Assembly: GCA_050260415.1 (NCBI GenBank)
Contig: JBLNCE010000051.1
Location: forward strand, 1-35,518
Length of the DNA: 35,518 nucleotides
Origin: JBLNCE01 sp050260415
GTDB taxonomy: Bacteria; Bacillota; UBA4882; JAAYXC01
Direction: 5' to 3'
Below the pieces are notes generated by a model. The model was not told the DNA's origin, ran no database searches, and saw nothing but the letters and a program-made list of their open reading frames with translations. Shown here in pieces: positions 1 through 7,929 of this stretch. The number at the start of each line of letters is the position of its first letter. Position 1 is the stretch's first letter. A program made the translations under genes and the position numbers.

Positions 1-269
1 GCTTGCGGCCTCAGGGGCAAGCAGCTCTAGGCGGAAGGACGTTTTCGCGCGCAGACGTACTCGCGTCCGTCGAGCACGAAAACGGCCGACAACGACGAGA
101 TGCGCAGCCCATCAGGCCGCACCGGCGCACCCGGCGCAAACCTACACATCTGCCACAAGGACTTGTCATAAGAAAGCTTATACGACGCAGCTTCTCGCCT
201 AGATCTTTCAGAGCGCTGTTACACTGTTAAGCGAGGTTTGCCCACGAACAGCCACTTGCCCCAGATATC
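1..269. other. No confident gene at left edge
   Basis: No ORF here shows a recognisable domain. Short frames exist on both strands. On the minus strand one frame of about 60 codons reads through roughly 225 to 35 and ends in a basic stretch (near CARKRPSA), but it has no convincing start or ribosome site and I cannot match it to a family. The stretch lies downstream of the YqhG-like gene, so it should hold the end of that transcript. I see no hairpin followed by a T-run. Confidence 0.4.
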
Positions 270-1211
270 TCACACATCCCAAAACACCACCCCCGCCGCC
301 GGTTCGTAGCGGATCGGGGGCAGCGGCTTTCCGTCTGGACTTTCGACAAGGTAGACAATGAGCGGCAGATAGAGCAGGGCGAAATTGATCGGGGCCACGC
401 GGATGACAGGGCTGCATTTCGACCTGAGATCATCGAGCCGGCCCAGATACTCCGCGCGTACCGCCTCCCTGTCCTCGGCGTTTCTCAGCATCTCGCGGTA
501 GAAATAAGCCAGTTGCTCACCCTCCGCCGCCAGGCGCACCAATGCTGATTGATACCACTCCGCGCCGTACGATGCAACGCGTTCCAACGCCTTTGCCTGC
601 AGGGACCGCCAGACCTCGCGCCAAGGGACGCGGCGGCGCTCGACCCGTTGGTAGCTCAGCTCGGGCACCAGCTTGGCCCGGCGGAGGCGCTCGGGGAGGG
701 TCGGCCGGTAGGTGCCGTCCACCAAGTTCATGGCCAGCGGCAGCAATTCCTCGCGTTTTTCCTCGGCAACCGCGGCGAGCTTTACAATCGCCAAGAGGTA
801 CGGCACAAAGCTCCGGCGTTGATTACGAAAAAAGAACTTCGGGGCGGAAGCAGGGAGCAGGGCGAGTATTTCCCGTTCCGTGCGCCTGGTGTTGAGATCC
901 TCCGCGTAGAACTGTTTGGTGAGGAAACCCCTGGCCCTGATCCCGGTGATGAACCACTGCAGTCTGAAGCTTCCGGGGCAAACGAGTTCGGCCGACGGAT
1001 GCCTGGCGGCGCCGTCCGGAGTGAAGACAAGCTGCAGGTCCTCGCGGACGACCCGCGGTCCGGTGAAAATACCGCCGGGCCGTGTTACCTGGCAGGTGGC
1101 GAGGATTAATTCTTCGTCGGCTTCGGAGAAGACCGCCCCTGACAACCTCAACGCATCGAGGACGAACCCTCTGATGGCGGCCGGTTCGCTTGCTAGAGCC
1201 ATTTTTCCCAC
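270..1211 (-). CDS. YqhG-like protein, partner of SNF2 helicase
   Basis: A protein of about 313 residues of unknown biochemical function. The assignment rests on two points: a conserved-looking central part (PGSFRLQWFITGIRARG near residue 80, then a region ending NLVDGTYRP) that resembles the Bacillus YqhG family, and its place directly after a SNF2 helicase, as yqhG lies beside yqhH in Bacillus. The C-terminal half is longer than Bacillus YqhG (about 260 residues) and has a hydrophobic segment, FALLYLPLIVYLV, near the end that may be buried rather than membrane-spanning. The GTG start overlaps the end of the helicase gene by 19 bases, and GGAGGA just upstream lies inside the helicase reading frame, so translation is probably coupled. 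An in-frame ATG nine bases later is an alternative start. Co-occurrence suggests a joint nucleic-acid role; this is inference. Confidence 0.65.
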   Translation of the reverse strand: MGKMALASEPAAIRGFVLDALRLSGAVFSEADEELILATCQVTRPGGIFTGPRVVREDLQLVFTPDGAARHPSAELVCPGSFRLQWFITGIRARGFLTKQFYAEDLNTRRTEREILALLPASAPKFFFRNQRRSFVPYLLAIVKLAAVAEEKREELLPLAMNLVDGTYRPTLPERLRRAKLVPELSYQRVERRRVPWREVWRSLQAKALERVASYGAEWYQSALVRLAAEGEQLAYFYREMLRNAEDREAVRAEYLGRLDDLRSKCSPVIRVAPINFALLYLPLIVYLVESPDGKPLPPIRYEPAAGVVFWDV

Positions 1212-2962
1212 TCTTCCTCCGGAGGATGCTCGACGGCCGCGCGCAGCGCGTCGCCCAGACTGGCAAAGCCCGCGGCTATATCGCGTTCACTCTCCGCGCC
1301 GGTGATGATCTGGAAAACCTGAGATTCAAAGCCCCCGTCCCCGGCCACTTTGGCGATTGCCCGGTGAAGATCCCCCAGGACCATTTGGAACATGGCCAGT
1401 TTCTCTTTGAGCAGGACCAGGAGGTGGGCTTCGACCGTGCCCGCGGTGCTTAGATTGTAGATGGTGACGGGGTGTACCTGGCCGAGACGGTGCACGCGGC
1501 CGATCCGCTGTTCGAGGCGCATCGGATTCCAGGGGAGATCGTAGTTGATGAGCGTATGGCAGAACTGGAAGTTCAGCCCCTCGCCGCCGGATTCGGTGCA
1601 GACCATCACCCGGCAGCCGGGCTGGTCGCGGAAGAGGCACCGCATATAGTCCTTCTTTGAACCGGACATGTGCCCGTCAAACGGGAGGGACGTGAAGCCC
1701 GCCTGGGCCAGGCGATGGCGGATGGCGGCCTGGGTCGCCAGGAACTCGGTGAAGATGATGACCTTGTCGTCCGCGCGCGCGAGAATGGCCAGGACCTGCT
1801 GCATCTTGGCGTTTTCCTTGATCCGTTGGGCCAGGTCGAGCAGTTCCAAGAGACGCGCGTGGTGTTCGAGGTTGGTGCCGGCGCACATCTTGTAGAGCGT
1901 CACCGCCGCGGCAAAGCTGCTCGAGCACACCTCGCGCTGCAGCGTGATGAGCGGCAGGAGGTTGGCCATGCCCTTCGTGCGCCGGTACTCCTCGCGGACG
2001 AACTCGGTCACGCCCAGATAGAGATCCCGCTCGGCCGCGATCGGCTCCAGGATGACGTTCTCCACCCGGCGCGGGGGGAGTTGGATGGCGGCGGAACGCC
2101 GGTTCCTGACCATTACCTCCGCCAGGAGCCCCTTGAGTTCGCCGGCGTTCTTGGGGCGGTGCTTGTCCTCCACGAAACGGCGTTTGAACGAGCGGTACGT
2201 CCCGAGTTGGCCTGGACGCAGCAGGGTAATCAGGTTGAAGAGTTCTTTCAGGTCATTCTGGAGCGGAGTCGCCGTGAGCAGGAGAAAGAATCGTTTCGGC
2301 AGGCCGTTGACGAACTGCCAGTTCTGTGTGGTCGTGTTCTTCAACTTATGGGCCTCATCCACGACGAGCAGGTCGAAGGGACGCCGCAGGATCTCCTCGC
2401 GGTTATCCGGCCGTTTGGCCGTGTCGAGCGAGGCGATCACGTAGTCGTAGTGGCTGAATTCGAATGAACGCTTGGCAATCACCGTCGTGAGCGCGAATTT
2501 CTCCTGCAGTTCCGCCGACCATTGCATGCAAAGGGAGGCGGGCACCAGGATCAGGAAACGGCGGACCATGCCGCGCAGGATGTATTCCTTGATGATCAGG
2601 CCCGCTTCGATGGTCTTGCCGAGGCCCACCTCGTCCGCGAGGATGGCGCGCCCGCCCATCTGCTTGAGTACCCGCAAGGCCGTCTCCAATTGGTGTGGAT
2701 AGGGGACCATGCCGACTCTCTTCCAATGCTCCTGGAGATGGGGCTGGCAGATGAGCCGGCCGAAGCCGGGGTCCAGCGAGAGTTCCGCCGCCCGCCAGGC
2801 TAAGGTGAAGGCATCCCAGGTGTCCCACTGTTTGCGCCGGATGGCCAGGAGCAGGGCGCGGAGGTCGGAGTCGAATTGGACGGCGGGTTCCGTGGGGACG
2901 ACGATGGGCGGCAGTTCGGGGTAGAGCGGGTTCGTCTTATCGATGGTCGGTTGGTTCTCCAC
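1193..2962 (-). CDS. SNF2-family ATP-dependent helicase (YqhH/HepA-like)
   Basis: A cytoplasmic superfamily 2 DNA translocase of about 589 residues. Visible motifs are: Q-motif-like GMVPYPHQLETA near residue 85, Walker A in DEVGLGKTIEAG near 110-120, Walker B DEAH near 202, motif III TATPLQN near 230, the C-terminal helicase lobe with FTEFLATQ and FDGHMSG, and motif VI RIGRVHRLGQ near 500. This is the compact SNF2/HepA arrangement without extra accessory domains; the family remodels protein-DNA complexes using ATP and usually does not unwind DNA. The start is a GTG with a weak GGGTGA site ten bases upstream; no better in-frame start is visible. It is the first gene of a two-gene operon with the YqhG-like gene. 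The specific substrate is unknown. Confidence 0.9.
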   Translation of the reverse strand: MENQPTIDKTNPLYPELPPIVVPTEPAVQFDSDLRALLLAIRRKQWDTWDAFTLAWRAAELSLDPGFGRLICQPHLQEHWKRVGMVPYPHQLETALRVLKQMGGRAILADEVGLGKTIEAGLIIKEYILRGMVRRFLILVPASLCMQWSAELQEKFALTTVIAKRSFEFSHYDYVIASLDTAKRPDNREEILRRPFDLLVVDEAHKLKNTTTQNWQFVNGLPKRFFLLLTATPLQNDLKELFNLITLLRPGQLGTYRSFKRRFVEDKHRPKNAGELKGLLAEVMVRNRRSAAIQLPPRRVENVILEPIAAERDLYLGVTEFVREEYRRTKGMANLLPLITLQREVCSSSFAAAVTLYKMCAGTNLEHHARLLELLDLAQRIKENAKMQQVLAILARADDKVIIFTEFLATQAAIRHRLAQAGFTSLPFDGHMSGSKKDYMRCLFRDQPGCRVMVCTESGGEGLNFQFCHTLINYDLPWNPMRLEQRIGRVHRLGQVHPVTIYNLSTAGTVEAHLLVLLKEKLAMFQMVLGDLHRAIAKVAGDGGFESQVFQIITGAESERDIAAGFASLGDALRAAVEHPPEEEWEKWL

Positions 2963-3135
2963 GCGTTATGATTCACCCATCCGCGTTTTACTGGCGCAAG
3001 ATCTAGTCTCTCCAGGGTGGGGAGAGGGTTATCACTTTGTTTCGGGGGAACGGCGGTCCGTCTTACCGGATCTGGTGGTTATGGCGGTTGATGCAGGAAA
3101 TCTCTTGGAAAATCGCGAACATCCCCACCGCCGCC

Positions 3136-3297
3136 ATAAGCGCTAGCTTTTGCGATTTGATTATCCCCATCGGGGTCGGTATCGGGGTTGCTATCGGGAT
3201 CGATGCAGCTAAATGTTGGATACGTCCGAGGCTATTTCGACCCCGATACCGATCCCGACCCCGATTTCGACCTTTTCCACCTTGAGTAAGCGCTTAT
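3136..3297. repeat. Palindromic element with 12-base tandem repeats
   Basis: The space between the divergent helicase and solute-binding genes (2963-3365) has no gene but a striking repeat block. Three 12-mers stand in tandem: ATCGGGGTCGGT (3169-3180), ATCGGGGTTGCT (3181-3192) and ATCGGGATCGAT (3193-3204). The same motif returns inverted at 3240-3265; 3177-3188 and 3240-3251 are perfect 12-base complements, as are 3169-3179 and 3255-3265. An outer 9-base inverted repeat, ATAAGCGCT at 3136-3144 and AGCGCTTAT at 3289-3297, brackets the whole. It could fold as a cruciform or RNA hairpin, or be a small non-autonomous repeat. I see no target-site duplication. The divergent promoters of both genes probably lie in the flanks. 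Confidence 0.7.
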
Positions 3298-3365
3298 CTT
3301 CACCCCCCATCGCTAAGAAGGTACCCGCGATCTCCCGTTGAATCATCCGGATGGGAGGGGTTCAC

Positions 3366-4655
3366 TTGCGCCGTTACCTGCTACGCCTGCTAATCCTGGC
3401 CTGCCTGGCCTTGACGTTCGCGGCCGCCCGGGGGGCCGCGCCGCCGGTTACCGTCCGCGTTTGGCTGCCGGGCTTCGGCCCCTACCGGGATGCCATCATC
3501 CGGGATTTCCAGGCGGAATACCCGGATCTGCGCCTGAACCTCGTCTGCCAGGCGCCGGAGACCTTCCAGCGGCGGCTGCTCGAAGCGGTCGTCACCCACA
3601 CGGCGCCGGACTTGAGTCTGGTGGAATTCTCCGGGCTGGGCGCCCTTGTGGGCGCGGGCGCGAGCGAGCCGCTCGATCGCTACCTCGCGGACATGCGCGA
3701 TGCCGCGGCGTTGAATCCGCTCCTGCCGCGGATGCTCGTCCATGACGGCAAGGTCCATGGCCTGCCGGTCACGGGGCATCCTTTGGCGCTATACATCCGC
3801 CAGGATTGGCTGGCCAGGCTGGGGTTGAAAGCCCCGGCCACCTGGGATGAGTTCGCACTCGTCGCGGAGGCTTTCACCAAGAAAGACCCCGACGGCAACG
3901 GCAAGCATGACACGTACGGGTTGGCCGAACGTTGGCCGTCCGCGGATCCGTCGACGGCCACCCGTTTACTGCCCTGGCTCTATCAGGGCGGGGGGGCGGT
4001 GGCGACGAATGCGGCCGGCAAGTGGGAGCCCGGCTTTGGCCTGGCGGCCGGGATCAAGGCGTTGAAACTGCGGCGGCGTCTGTGGGAGGCCGGCTGCATC
4101 GCCCCCGGCGCGCCGATGCACGACGCGGCCCATACCCTGGCGCTCTTTACCTCGGGGCGGGCGGGGATGTTGATCGAGGATGACCGGCGCCTGGCGGCCG
4201 TGCGGCAGGCGCTGGGAGCAAACGCGGCGGTCGCTCCTTTGCCCCGCGACATCAAGGCGAGCACGGTCGGAGACGGCCTGTGTTTCGTCCTCTCGAGCCG
4301 GAGCAATCATAAGGCGGCCGCCTTTACCTTTGTGCAGTGGTGGGTGAGCCGCGCGGCGCAGCAAAAACTGATCCTGGGTTGGGACGGAAAGCCCGGGGGC
4401 ACGGGACCGGCGGCGGGCGCCCTGGTCTTGGGCCCGCGCCAGGACCTCGATCCGGCGGCGCTTCTAGGAGAACCGCTCCTGGCCGGTTTCGTCAAGAGTT
4501 TTCCCCTCATGGCGCCCGAGCCTTACTGCCCAAACTATGCGCAGCTTCGCTTCGTCGTCGCCGCGGCGGTTTCCGCGGCCATGGGGCCCGAGAAGACCGT
4601 GGAGGAGGCGCTGGCGGCGGGGATGAAGGAGGCGGGGGTACTGCTGGGCAAGTGA
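3366..4655 (+). CDS. ABC transporter sugar-type extracellular solute-binding protein
   Basis: A secreted substrate-binding protein of about 429 residues, family 1 (maltose/glycerol-3-phosphate type). The N-terminus is basic and then hydrophobic (RRYLLRLLILACLALTF) with a probable signal peptidase I site after AAARGA; the LILAC stretch is a poor lipobox, so a lipoprotein is less likely. The mature part starts with VTVRVWLPGFGP, then a typical GKVHGLPVTGHPLALYIRQD segment, WDEF, and a calcium-binding-like DPDGNGKHDTYG loop near residue 180 that is common in this family. I chose the TTG at 3366 because GGGAGGGG lies five bases upstream; an ATG at 3351 overlaps that site. No permease or ATPase genes adjoin it, so it is an orphan. 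The next gene is a diguanylate cyclase, which may point to a sensory rather than a transport role. Confidence 0.85.
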   Translation: MRRYLLRLLILACLALTFAAARGAAPPVTVRVWLPGFGPYRDAIIRDFQAEYPDLRLNLVCQAPETFQRRLLEAVVTHTAPDLSLVEFSGLGALVGAGASEPLDRYLADMRDAAALNPLLPRMLVHDGKVHGLPVTGHPLALYIRQDWLARLGLKAPATWDEFALVAEAFTKKDPDGNGKHDTYGLAERWPSADPSTATRLLPWLYQGGGAVATNAAGKWEPGFGLAAGIKALKLRRRLWEAGCIAPGAPMHDAAHTLALFTSGRAGMLIEDDRRLAAVRQALGANAAVAPLPRDIKASTVGDGLCFVLSSRSNHKAAAFTFVQWWVSRAAQQKLILGWDGKPGGTGPAAGALVLGPRQDLDPAALLGEPLLAGFVKSFPLMAPEPYCPNYAQLRFVVAAAVSAAMGPEKTVEEALAAGMKEAGVLLGK

Positions 4656-4845
4656 GACGTATGGCTAGGATCGCGCGCGTAATCGTAATCCTAAGTTGAG
4701 TATCCCTTTTGCTCGGGTAATAAAAGCCCCGTTTTTGGTCGTTAGCCTGCCCCGTCTCATGCAAATAAACCGGCCGCTGTTCTAACAAAGCAGGACTCCC
4801 CGGGGGCGGCGACGAAAGCTACCTCCAGAATCAGGGGGGTTGTGC
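4656..4845 (+). promoter_or_regulatory. Leader with hairpin over the ribosome site of the cyclase
   Basis: This 190-base gap holds no gene. Just before the cyclase start, ACCTCC (4821-4826) can pair with GGGGGGT (4834-4840), so the only ribosome-binding site would be buried in a six-pair stem. Upstream, GCCGC and GCGGC segments around 4773 and 4807 can also pair. I compared the region with the GEMM cyclic-di-GMP riboswitch consensus because of a GACGAAAGC stretch at 4810-4818, but the conserved ACGCAAAGC and CACGCACAGGGCAAACC elements are not intact. It may be an attenuating leader of unknown kind, or chance pairing in GC-rich DNA. Confidence 0.3.
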
Positions 4846-5739
4846 TTGATCCTTCGGCGGCGGCTATGGTCGCTATGCGCGGCCTATCTTCTCGCACTGG
4901 CGTCGGCTATCTGGTTCGGCGGGCCGGAACTCGGGTGGGGAGCGGGTGCCAGAACGGTTGCCCTAACCCTGATCTTTGTCACCGCGGGAGGATTCATCCT
5001 GCTCACGGAGGCCTGCTTTATGCGGCCTCTGCGCGGTAGGCTCCGCCGCCTCGACAATATGGTCCGGACGATGGACCCGGCGCCGCCGCCGCCGCGGGTC
5101 CGCGGCAGCGACGAGATTGAGACTCTCCGCGCCGATCTGCGCCGGCTCTTTCGCCGTTTCGACGAGACGAGAGGCGATTTGGCGGCCAAGCGGCTGCGGG
5201 CGGAGGTGGATTCGCGGACCGATCCCTTGACCAAACTGTATAATCATCGGTCGTTCGCCCGTTTTCTAGCGGACGAATGGGAGCGGGCGCGGCGGGCGCG
5301 GGCGCCGCTTTCGATGCTCATCCTGGATGTGGATCGTTTCAAGTCTATCAACGACGACCTCGGACACCTGGTGGGAAACCAAGTCTTGGAAAAGGCGGCG
5401 GCGTTGATCAAGGAGAGCATCCGCCCGATGGATTTGGCATTTCGCTACGCCGGGGACGAGTTCGCGGTGATCCTGCCGAAGACGGGCCTTGAACAAGCGG
5501 TGAGCCTCGCGGAGAAGATCCGCCTCCGCGTGCATAATGCGGAATATGAAGGCCTGGGGGACCGCCGGGCCAGCTTTAGCATTGGCGCGGCGGAGATGAC
5601 GGCGGCCATGCGGACACCCGAGGATTTCGTCAAGGTGGCCGATCAGGCGCTCTATCAGAGCAAGGAAGCGGGCCGCAATGCGGTGTCATACCCGGCGGGG
5701 AGAGGATACAGGACGTATAGGAAGGACGGGGGGGAATGA
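4846..5739 (+). CDS. Membrane-anchored diguanylate cyclase (GGDEF domain)
   Basis: Makes cyclic di-GMP from two GTP. Two hydrophobic segments near the N-terminus (LWSLCAAYLLALASAIWF and TVALTLIFVTAGGFILL) bracket a short outer loop, followed by a charged HAMP-like or coiled-coil linker (DEIETLRADLRRLFRRFDETR) and a C-terminal GGDEF domain of about 165 residues (DPLTKLYNHRSF ... DVDRFKSINDDLGH). The active loop reads RYAGDEF, the AGDEF variant also found in active cyclases. RPMD lies exactly five residues before it, matching the RxxD inhibitory site, so product feedback is expected. The TTG at 4846 fits the GGGGGG site with six-base spacing; a TTG at 4840 is in frame but too close. It follows an orphan solute-binding protein and is convergent with the AAA+ gene (13-base gap). 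Confidence 0.88.
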   Translation: MILRRRLWSLCAAYLLALASAIWFGGPELGWGAGARTVALTLIFVTAGGFILLTEACFMRPLRGRLRRLDNMVRTMDPAPPPPRVRGSDEIETLRADLRRLFRRFDETRGDLAAKRLRAEVDSRTDPLTKLYNHRSFARFLADEWERARRARAPLSMLILDVDRFKSINDDLGHLVGNQVLEKAAALIKESIRPMDLAFRYAGDEFAVILPKTGLEQAVSLAEKIRLRVHNAEYEGLGDRRASFSIGAAEMTAAMRTPEDFVKVADQALYQSKEAGRNAVSYPAGRGYRTYRKDGGE

Positions 5740-5752
5740 CAAGTACTTAATC

Positions 5753-7282
5753 CTATCCCCGATTCGTCTTCAGCGCATGTACCACCGGCTGATCGCGCCG
5801 GGCCGCGCCCCTCTGCATGGCTTGGATGGCGCGTTCAAAATGCAGGGCGCTTACCCGCAGTTCACCCAGGTCGCCCGTGAGCACCAGATCATCCTTGTCG
5901 AACTGGATTTTCTCCCTTAAGCTGATAAGGGCCGCTTCCTTGCAGAGCGCCGCGACATCGGCGCCGGTCAGGCCCCGCAGCGGCGGGACCAGCCGGTCCA
6001 AGTCCACATCCTCGGCGAGCGGCATCTTGGCCGTGTGGATGGCCAGGATCTCGCGCAGGGCAGTCTCGTTGGGTAAGCCGATCTCTATTTCGAGGTCGAA
6101 CCGGCCCGGCCGCCGGAAAGCCGGGTCGATGGCTTCCGGCCGGTTGGTCGTGCCGATGATCAGGACCTGCCCGCGTTCCTCGATGCCGTCCATGAGCGTC
6201 AGCAATTGCGAGACCATACTGACGTTGACGTCGTGGCTCAGGGTCGCCCGGTTCGGGACCAGGGCGTCGATCTCGTCAAACAGGACGATCGCCGGGGCGT
6301 TCGTCCTGGCTTCGTCGAATATATCGCGTAAATTGGACTCCGATTGGCCGTGCCACTTTGATTTGACCTCGGGTCCGCGGACGATGGCCAGATGCGCCTG
6401 GCACTGGTTGGCGACCGCCTTGGCGATCAGAGTCTTGCCCGTGCCCGGCGGCCCCCACAATAATACGCCCCGGTTGGGTACGATACCCAGGTGGGCGAAG
6501 ACTTCGGGGTGTCTGAGCGGCAGTTCGATGGTCTCCCTGACCAACTGCAGCTGTTCTTTGAGCCCGCCGATCTCCGCGTAGGTGACATCCGGCACATAGC
6601 GCCGGCTGCCCTGTTTTTCCCCCTGTTCGCGGGCATTCCCCTCGCGTGCCGGCAGCGGCGCGGGATTGACGTTCGGTTTGGCTTTCTGCAGCCCCAAGCG
6701 TACCAGGCGCCCCTTCTGCCAATCATGCCTGTATTCCCAGCCCGGATCCTTGGTGGGGTCGATCGCCGCGGGCAGATCGGCCAGGATAGTCTCCATTTCA
6801 TGCCGGCGCAGGAGCGGGCAGAGATCATGATGCTGCCTGGCCAACTGGGATCGGATCAAGCGCGAGATCTTTTCCTTGTCCACCAGGAGGACGCCGTCCT
6901 GCAGCCGGCCGTGTTTGAACCAGCCGTGTTCATCGGACTCGTCCACCTGGATCGCCCGGCAGGGAAAGAGGTTGTCCTGGCAAGAACGGCGGCAGAATTC
7001 CTGGGGGTCCTCGGCTTTGAGGCATGCCCGGTAACAGGCCATGACCTCGCGTAACTGTTTCGGCACGAGGGTCCGTCCGTCGATCTCAAGCACGGTGGAT
7101 TCCCAATTGCGCGCGTATTCAAGCGCCAGGAAGAGGTCGGCCAGCCGATCGGCGGTAAAGGTCAAGGCATAGTGAGTCCCGTTGCGGTCGTCGCGGCGCT
7201 CGACCGCATCCGGCCCGGCGATCGAGAGGACGCGATCGAGGTAGATTGAGTTGTTGTGCTGAAAACGTAAGGTGACGCGCAT
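5753..7282 (-). CDS. AAA+ ATPase, CDC48/FtsH-like, with cysteine-rich N-terminus
   Basis: A 509-residue protein with one classical AAA module in the C-terminal half: a YAEIGGLKEQ entry motif near 235, Walker A GPPGTGKT near 280, pore-loop-like KSKWHGQSE, Walker B IVLFDEID, sensor 1 GTTNRPE and the arginine-finger region RRPGRFD, then a helical lid (LTGADVAALCKEAAL). The sequence resembles a single CDC48/VCP or proteasome-type ring unfoldase. The first 230 residues are not a known adaptor domain to me; they contain C83, C87, C97, C101 and C108 (CX3C-X9-CX3C-X6-C), which could bind zinc or an iron-sulfur cluster. There is no zinc-protease motif (HEXXH), so it is not FtsH itself. The ATG has GGAGGT three bases upstream. 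Role and substrates are unknown; a cytoplasmic protein-remodelling ATPase is the best reading. Confidence 0.88.
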   Translation of the reverse strand: MRVTLRFQHNNSIYLDRVLSIAGPDAVERRDDRNGTHYALTFTADRLADLFLALEYARNWESTVLEIDGRTLVPKQLREVMACYRACLKAEDPQEFCRRSCQDNLFPCRAIQVDESDEHGWFKHGRLQDGVLLVDKEKISRLIRSQLARQHHDLCPLLRRHEMETILADLPAAIDPTKDPGWEYRHDWQKGRLVRLGLQKAKPNVNPAPLPAREGNAREQGEKQGSRRYVPDVTYAEIGGLKEQLQLVRETIELPLRHPEVFAHLGIVPNRGVLLWGPPGTGKTLIAKAVANQCQAHLAIVRGPEVKSKWHGQSESNLRDIFDEARTNAPAIVLFDEIDALVPNRATLSHDVNVSMVSQLLTLMDGIEERGQVLIIGTTNRPEAIDPAFRRPGRFDLEIEIGLPNETALREILAIHTAKMPLAEDVDLDRLVPPLRGLTGADVAALCKEAALISLREKIQFDKDDLVLTGDLGELRVSALHFERAIQAMQRGAARRDQPVVHALKTNRG

Positions 7283-7403
7283 GTGACCTCCGGCCGAGAC
7301 TCTAGATCAGCCTCCCACCCGGACGTTCCACCGGGACAGGCCCTGGCTGAGAACCCAACCTCCCGCCAGTGGCGAGCGGCATTATTGCTTAATATATTCG
7401 TTT
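7283..7403 (-). promoter_or_regulatory. Structured leader and AT-rich promoter candidate for the AAA+ gene
   Basis: Read on the minus strand, an AT-rich patch (7381-7403, containing TATATT) stands out in otherwise GC-rich DNA and could hold a -10 element. Between it and the ATG, several stems are possible: 7345-7350 with 7307-7312 (TCAGCC/GGCTGA), enclosing 7331-7335 with 7318-7322 (CCCGG/CCGGG), and a hairpin around 7360-7376 (CTCGCCA/TGGCGGGAG). The nested arrangement resembles a structured 5' leader. I could not match it to the T-box, cobalamin, SAM or TPP consensus. Confidence 0.3.
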
Positions 7404-7491
7404 GCCCGGACCCGATATCCTCCACCCGGGCGGGCGGAAACTCCCGGCAAGCAAATCCGGCATACCCTGGCGGCACAGGGGATCCCATCCA

Positions 7492-7929
7492 TCAGCCCCT
7501 CGGCTGCCCTCTCCCGGCCAGGCAGCCTCCGGGGACTAGAGAACCGGGATCGATGCGCGGCGGTATCCTGGCGAGGTCGAGCAACCATACGGCCTGCCCG
7601 TTTGCCGCCGCCAGAGCTTCTTCGAGGCCGTATCCATCGGGCAATGGGCGGATGCCGGGCAGGGTGTCGCTGAGACGGGCGACGATGGCCCGCGTTTCGT
7701 CCTGGCCCTCCACGCGCACCAGGACCTCGGCCAGCCTGCCTCCATCCCAGGCTCTATGCAGCGCCCGCAAGATTCCTTCAATCCTTTGTCCGTCGTTTCC
7801 GGCCGAGACCACGGCGCTTACCGGGATGGCCCGGGCGGATAGCCTGCCTATCCAGGTATAGAGGCCCAGAATCAAAGTCATCAGGCCGTATCCGGCCAGA
7901 AACGCCACCAGCATCTGTAACCAGGGCAT
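7492..7929 (-). CDS. Small membrane-anchored hypothetical protein
   Basis: A 145-residue protein I do not recognise. One clear hydrophobic segment lies at residues 4-28 (LQMLVAFLAGYGLMTLILGLYTWIG). It is followed by a soluble part with an alternating strand-helix pattern (AIPVSAVVSAGNDGQRIEGILRALH, then LAEVLVRVEG) that looks like a small Rossmann-like fold on the cytoplasmic side, perhaps like the start of a glycosyltransferase domain without its DxD motif. The ATG has a strong GGGGGGAGA site four bases upstream, which favours a real gene. Its neighbours are the AAA+ ATPase downstream and the Gfo/Idh/MocA oxidoreductase upstream, all on the minus strand but with gaps of more than 200 bases, so it may be its own unit. 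A hairpin CCCTG/CAGGG at 7465-7480 follows the stop. Confidence 0.6.
   Translation of the reverse strand: MPWLQMLVAFLAGYGLMTLILGLYTWIGRLSARAIPVSAVVSAGNDGQRIEGILRALHRAWDGGRLAEVLVRVEGQDETRAIVARLSDTLPGIRPLPDGYGLEEALAAANGQAVWLLDLARIPPRIDPGSLVPGGCLAGRGQPRG

Noticed and set aside
3169..3265. CRISPR array or origin iterons
   Set aside because: Only three short 12-mers without spacers, then inverted copies; no DnaA boxes, AT-rich unwinding region or cas genes nearby.
4756..4840. Cyclic-di-GMP (GEMM-I) riboswitch before the diguanylate cyclase
   Set aside because: GACGAAAGC and an AAACC segment recall the consensus, but the conserved ACGCAAAGC and the CACGCACAGGGCAAACC block are not present and the tetraloop receptor geometry does not fit.
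7283..7403. T-box or cobalamin riboswitch
   Set aside because: Short resemblances (GCCACTG, GGTGGAAC) are not followed by the conserved TGGNACCGCG or B12 box, and the AAA+ gene is not a usual target.
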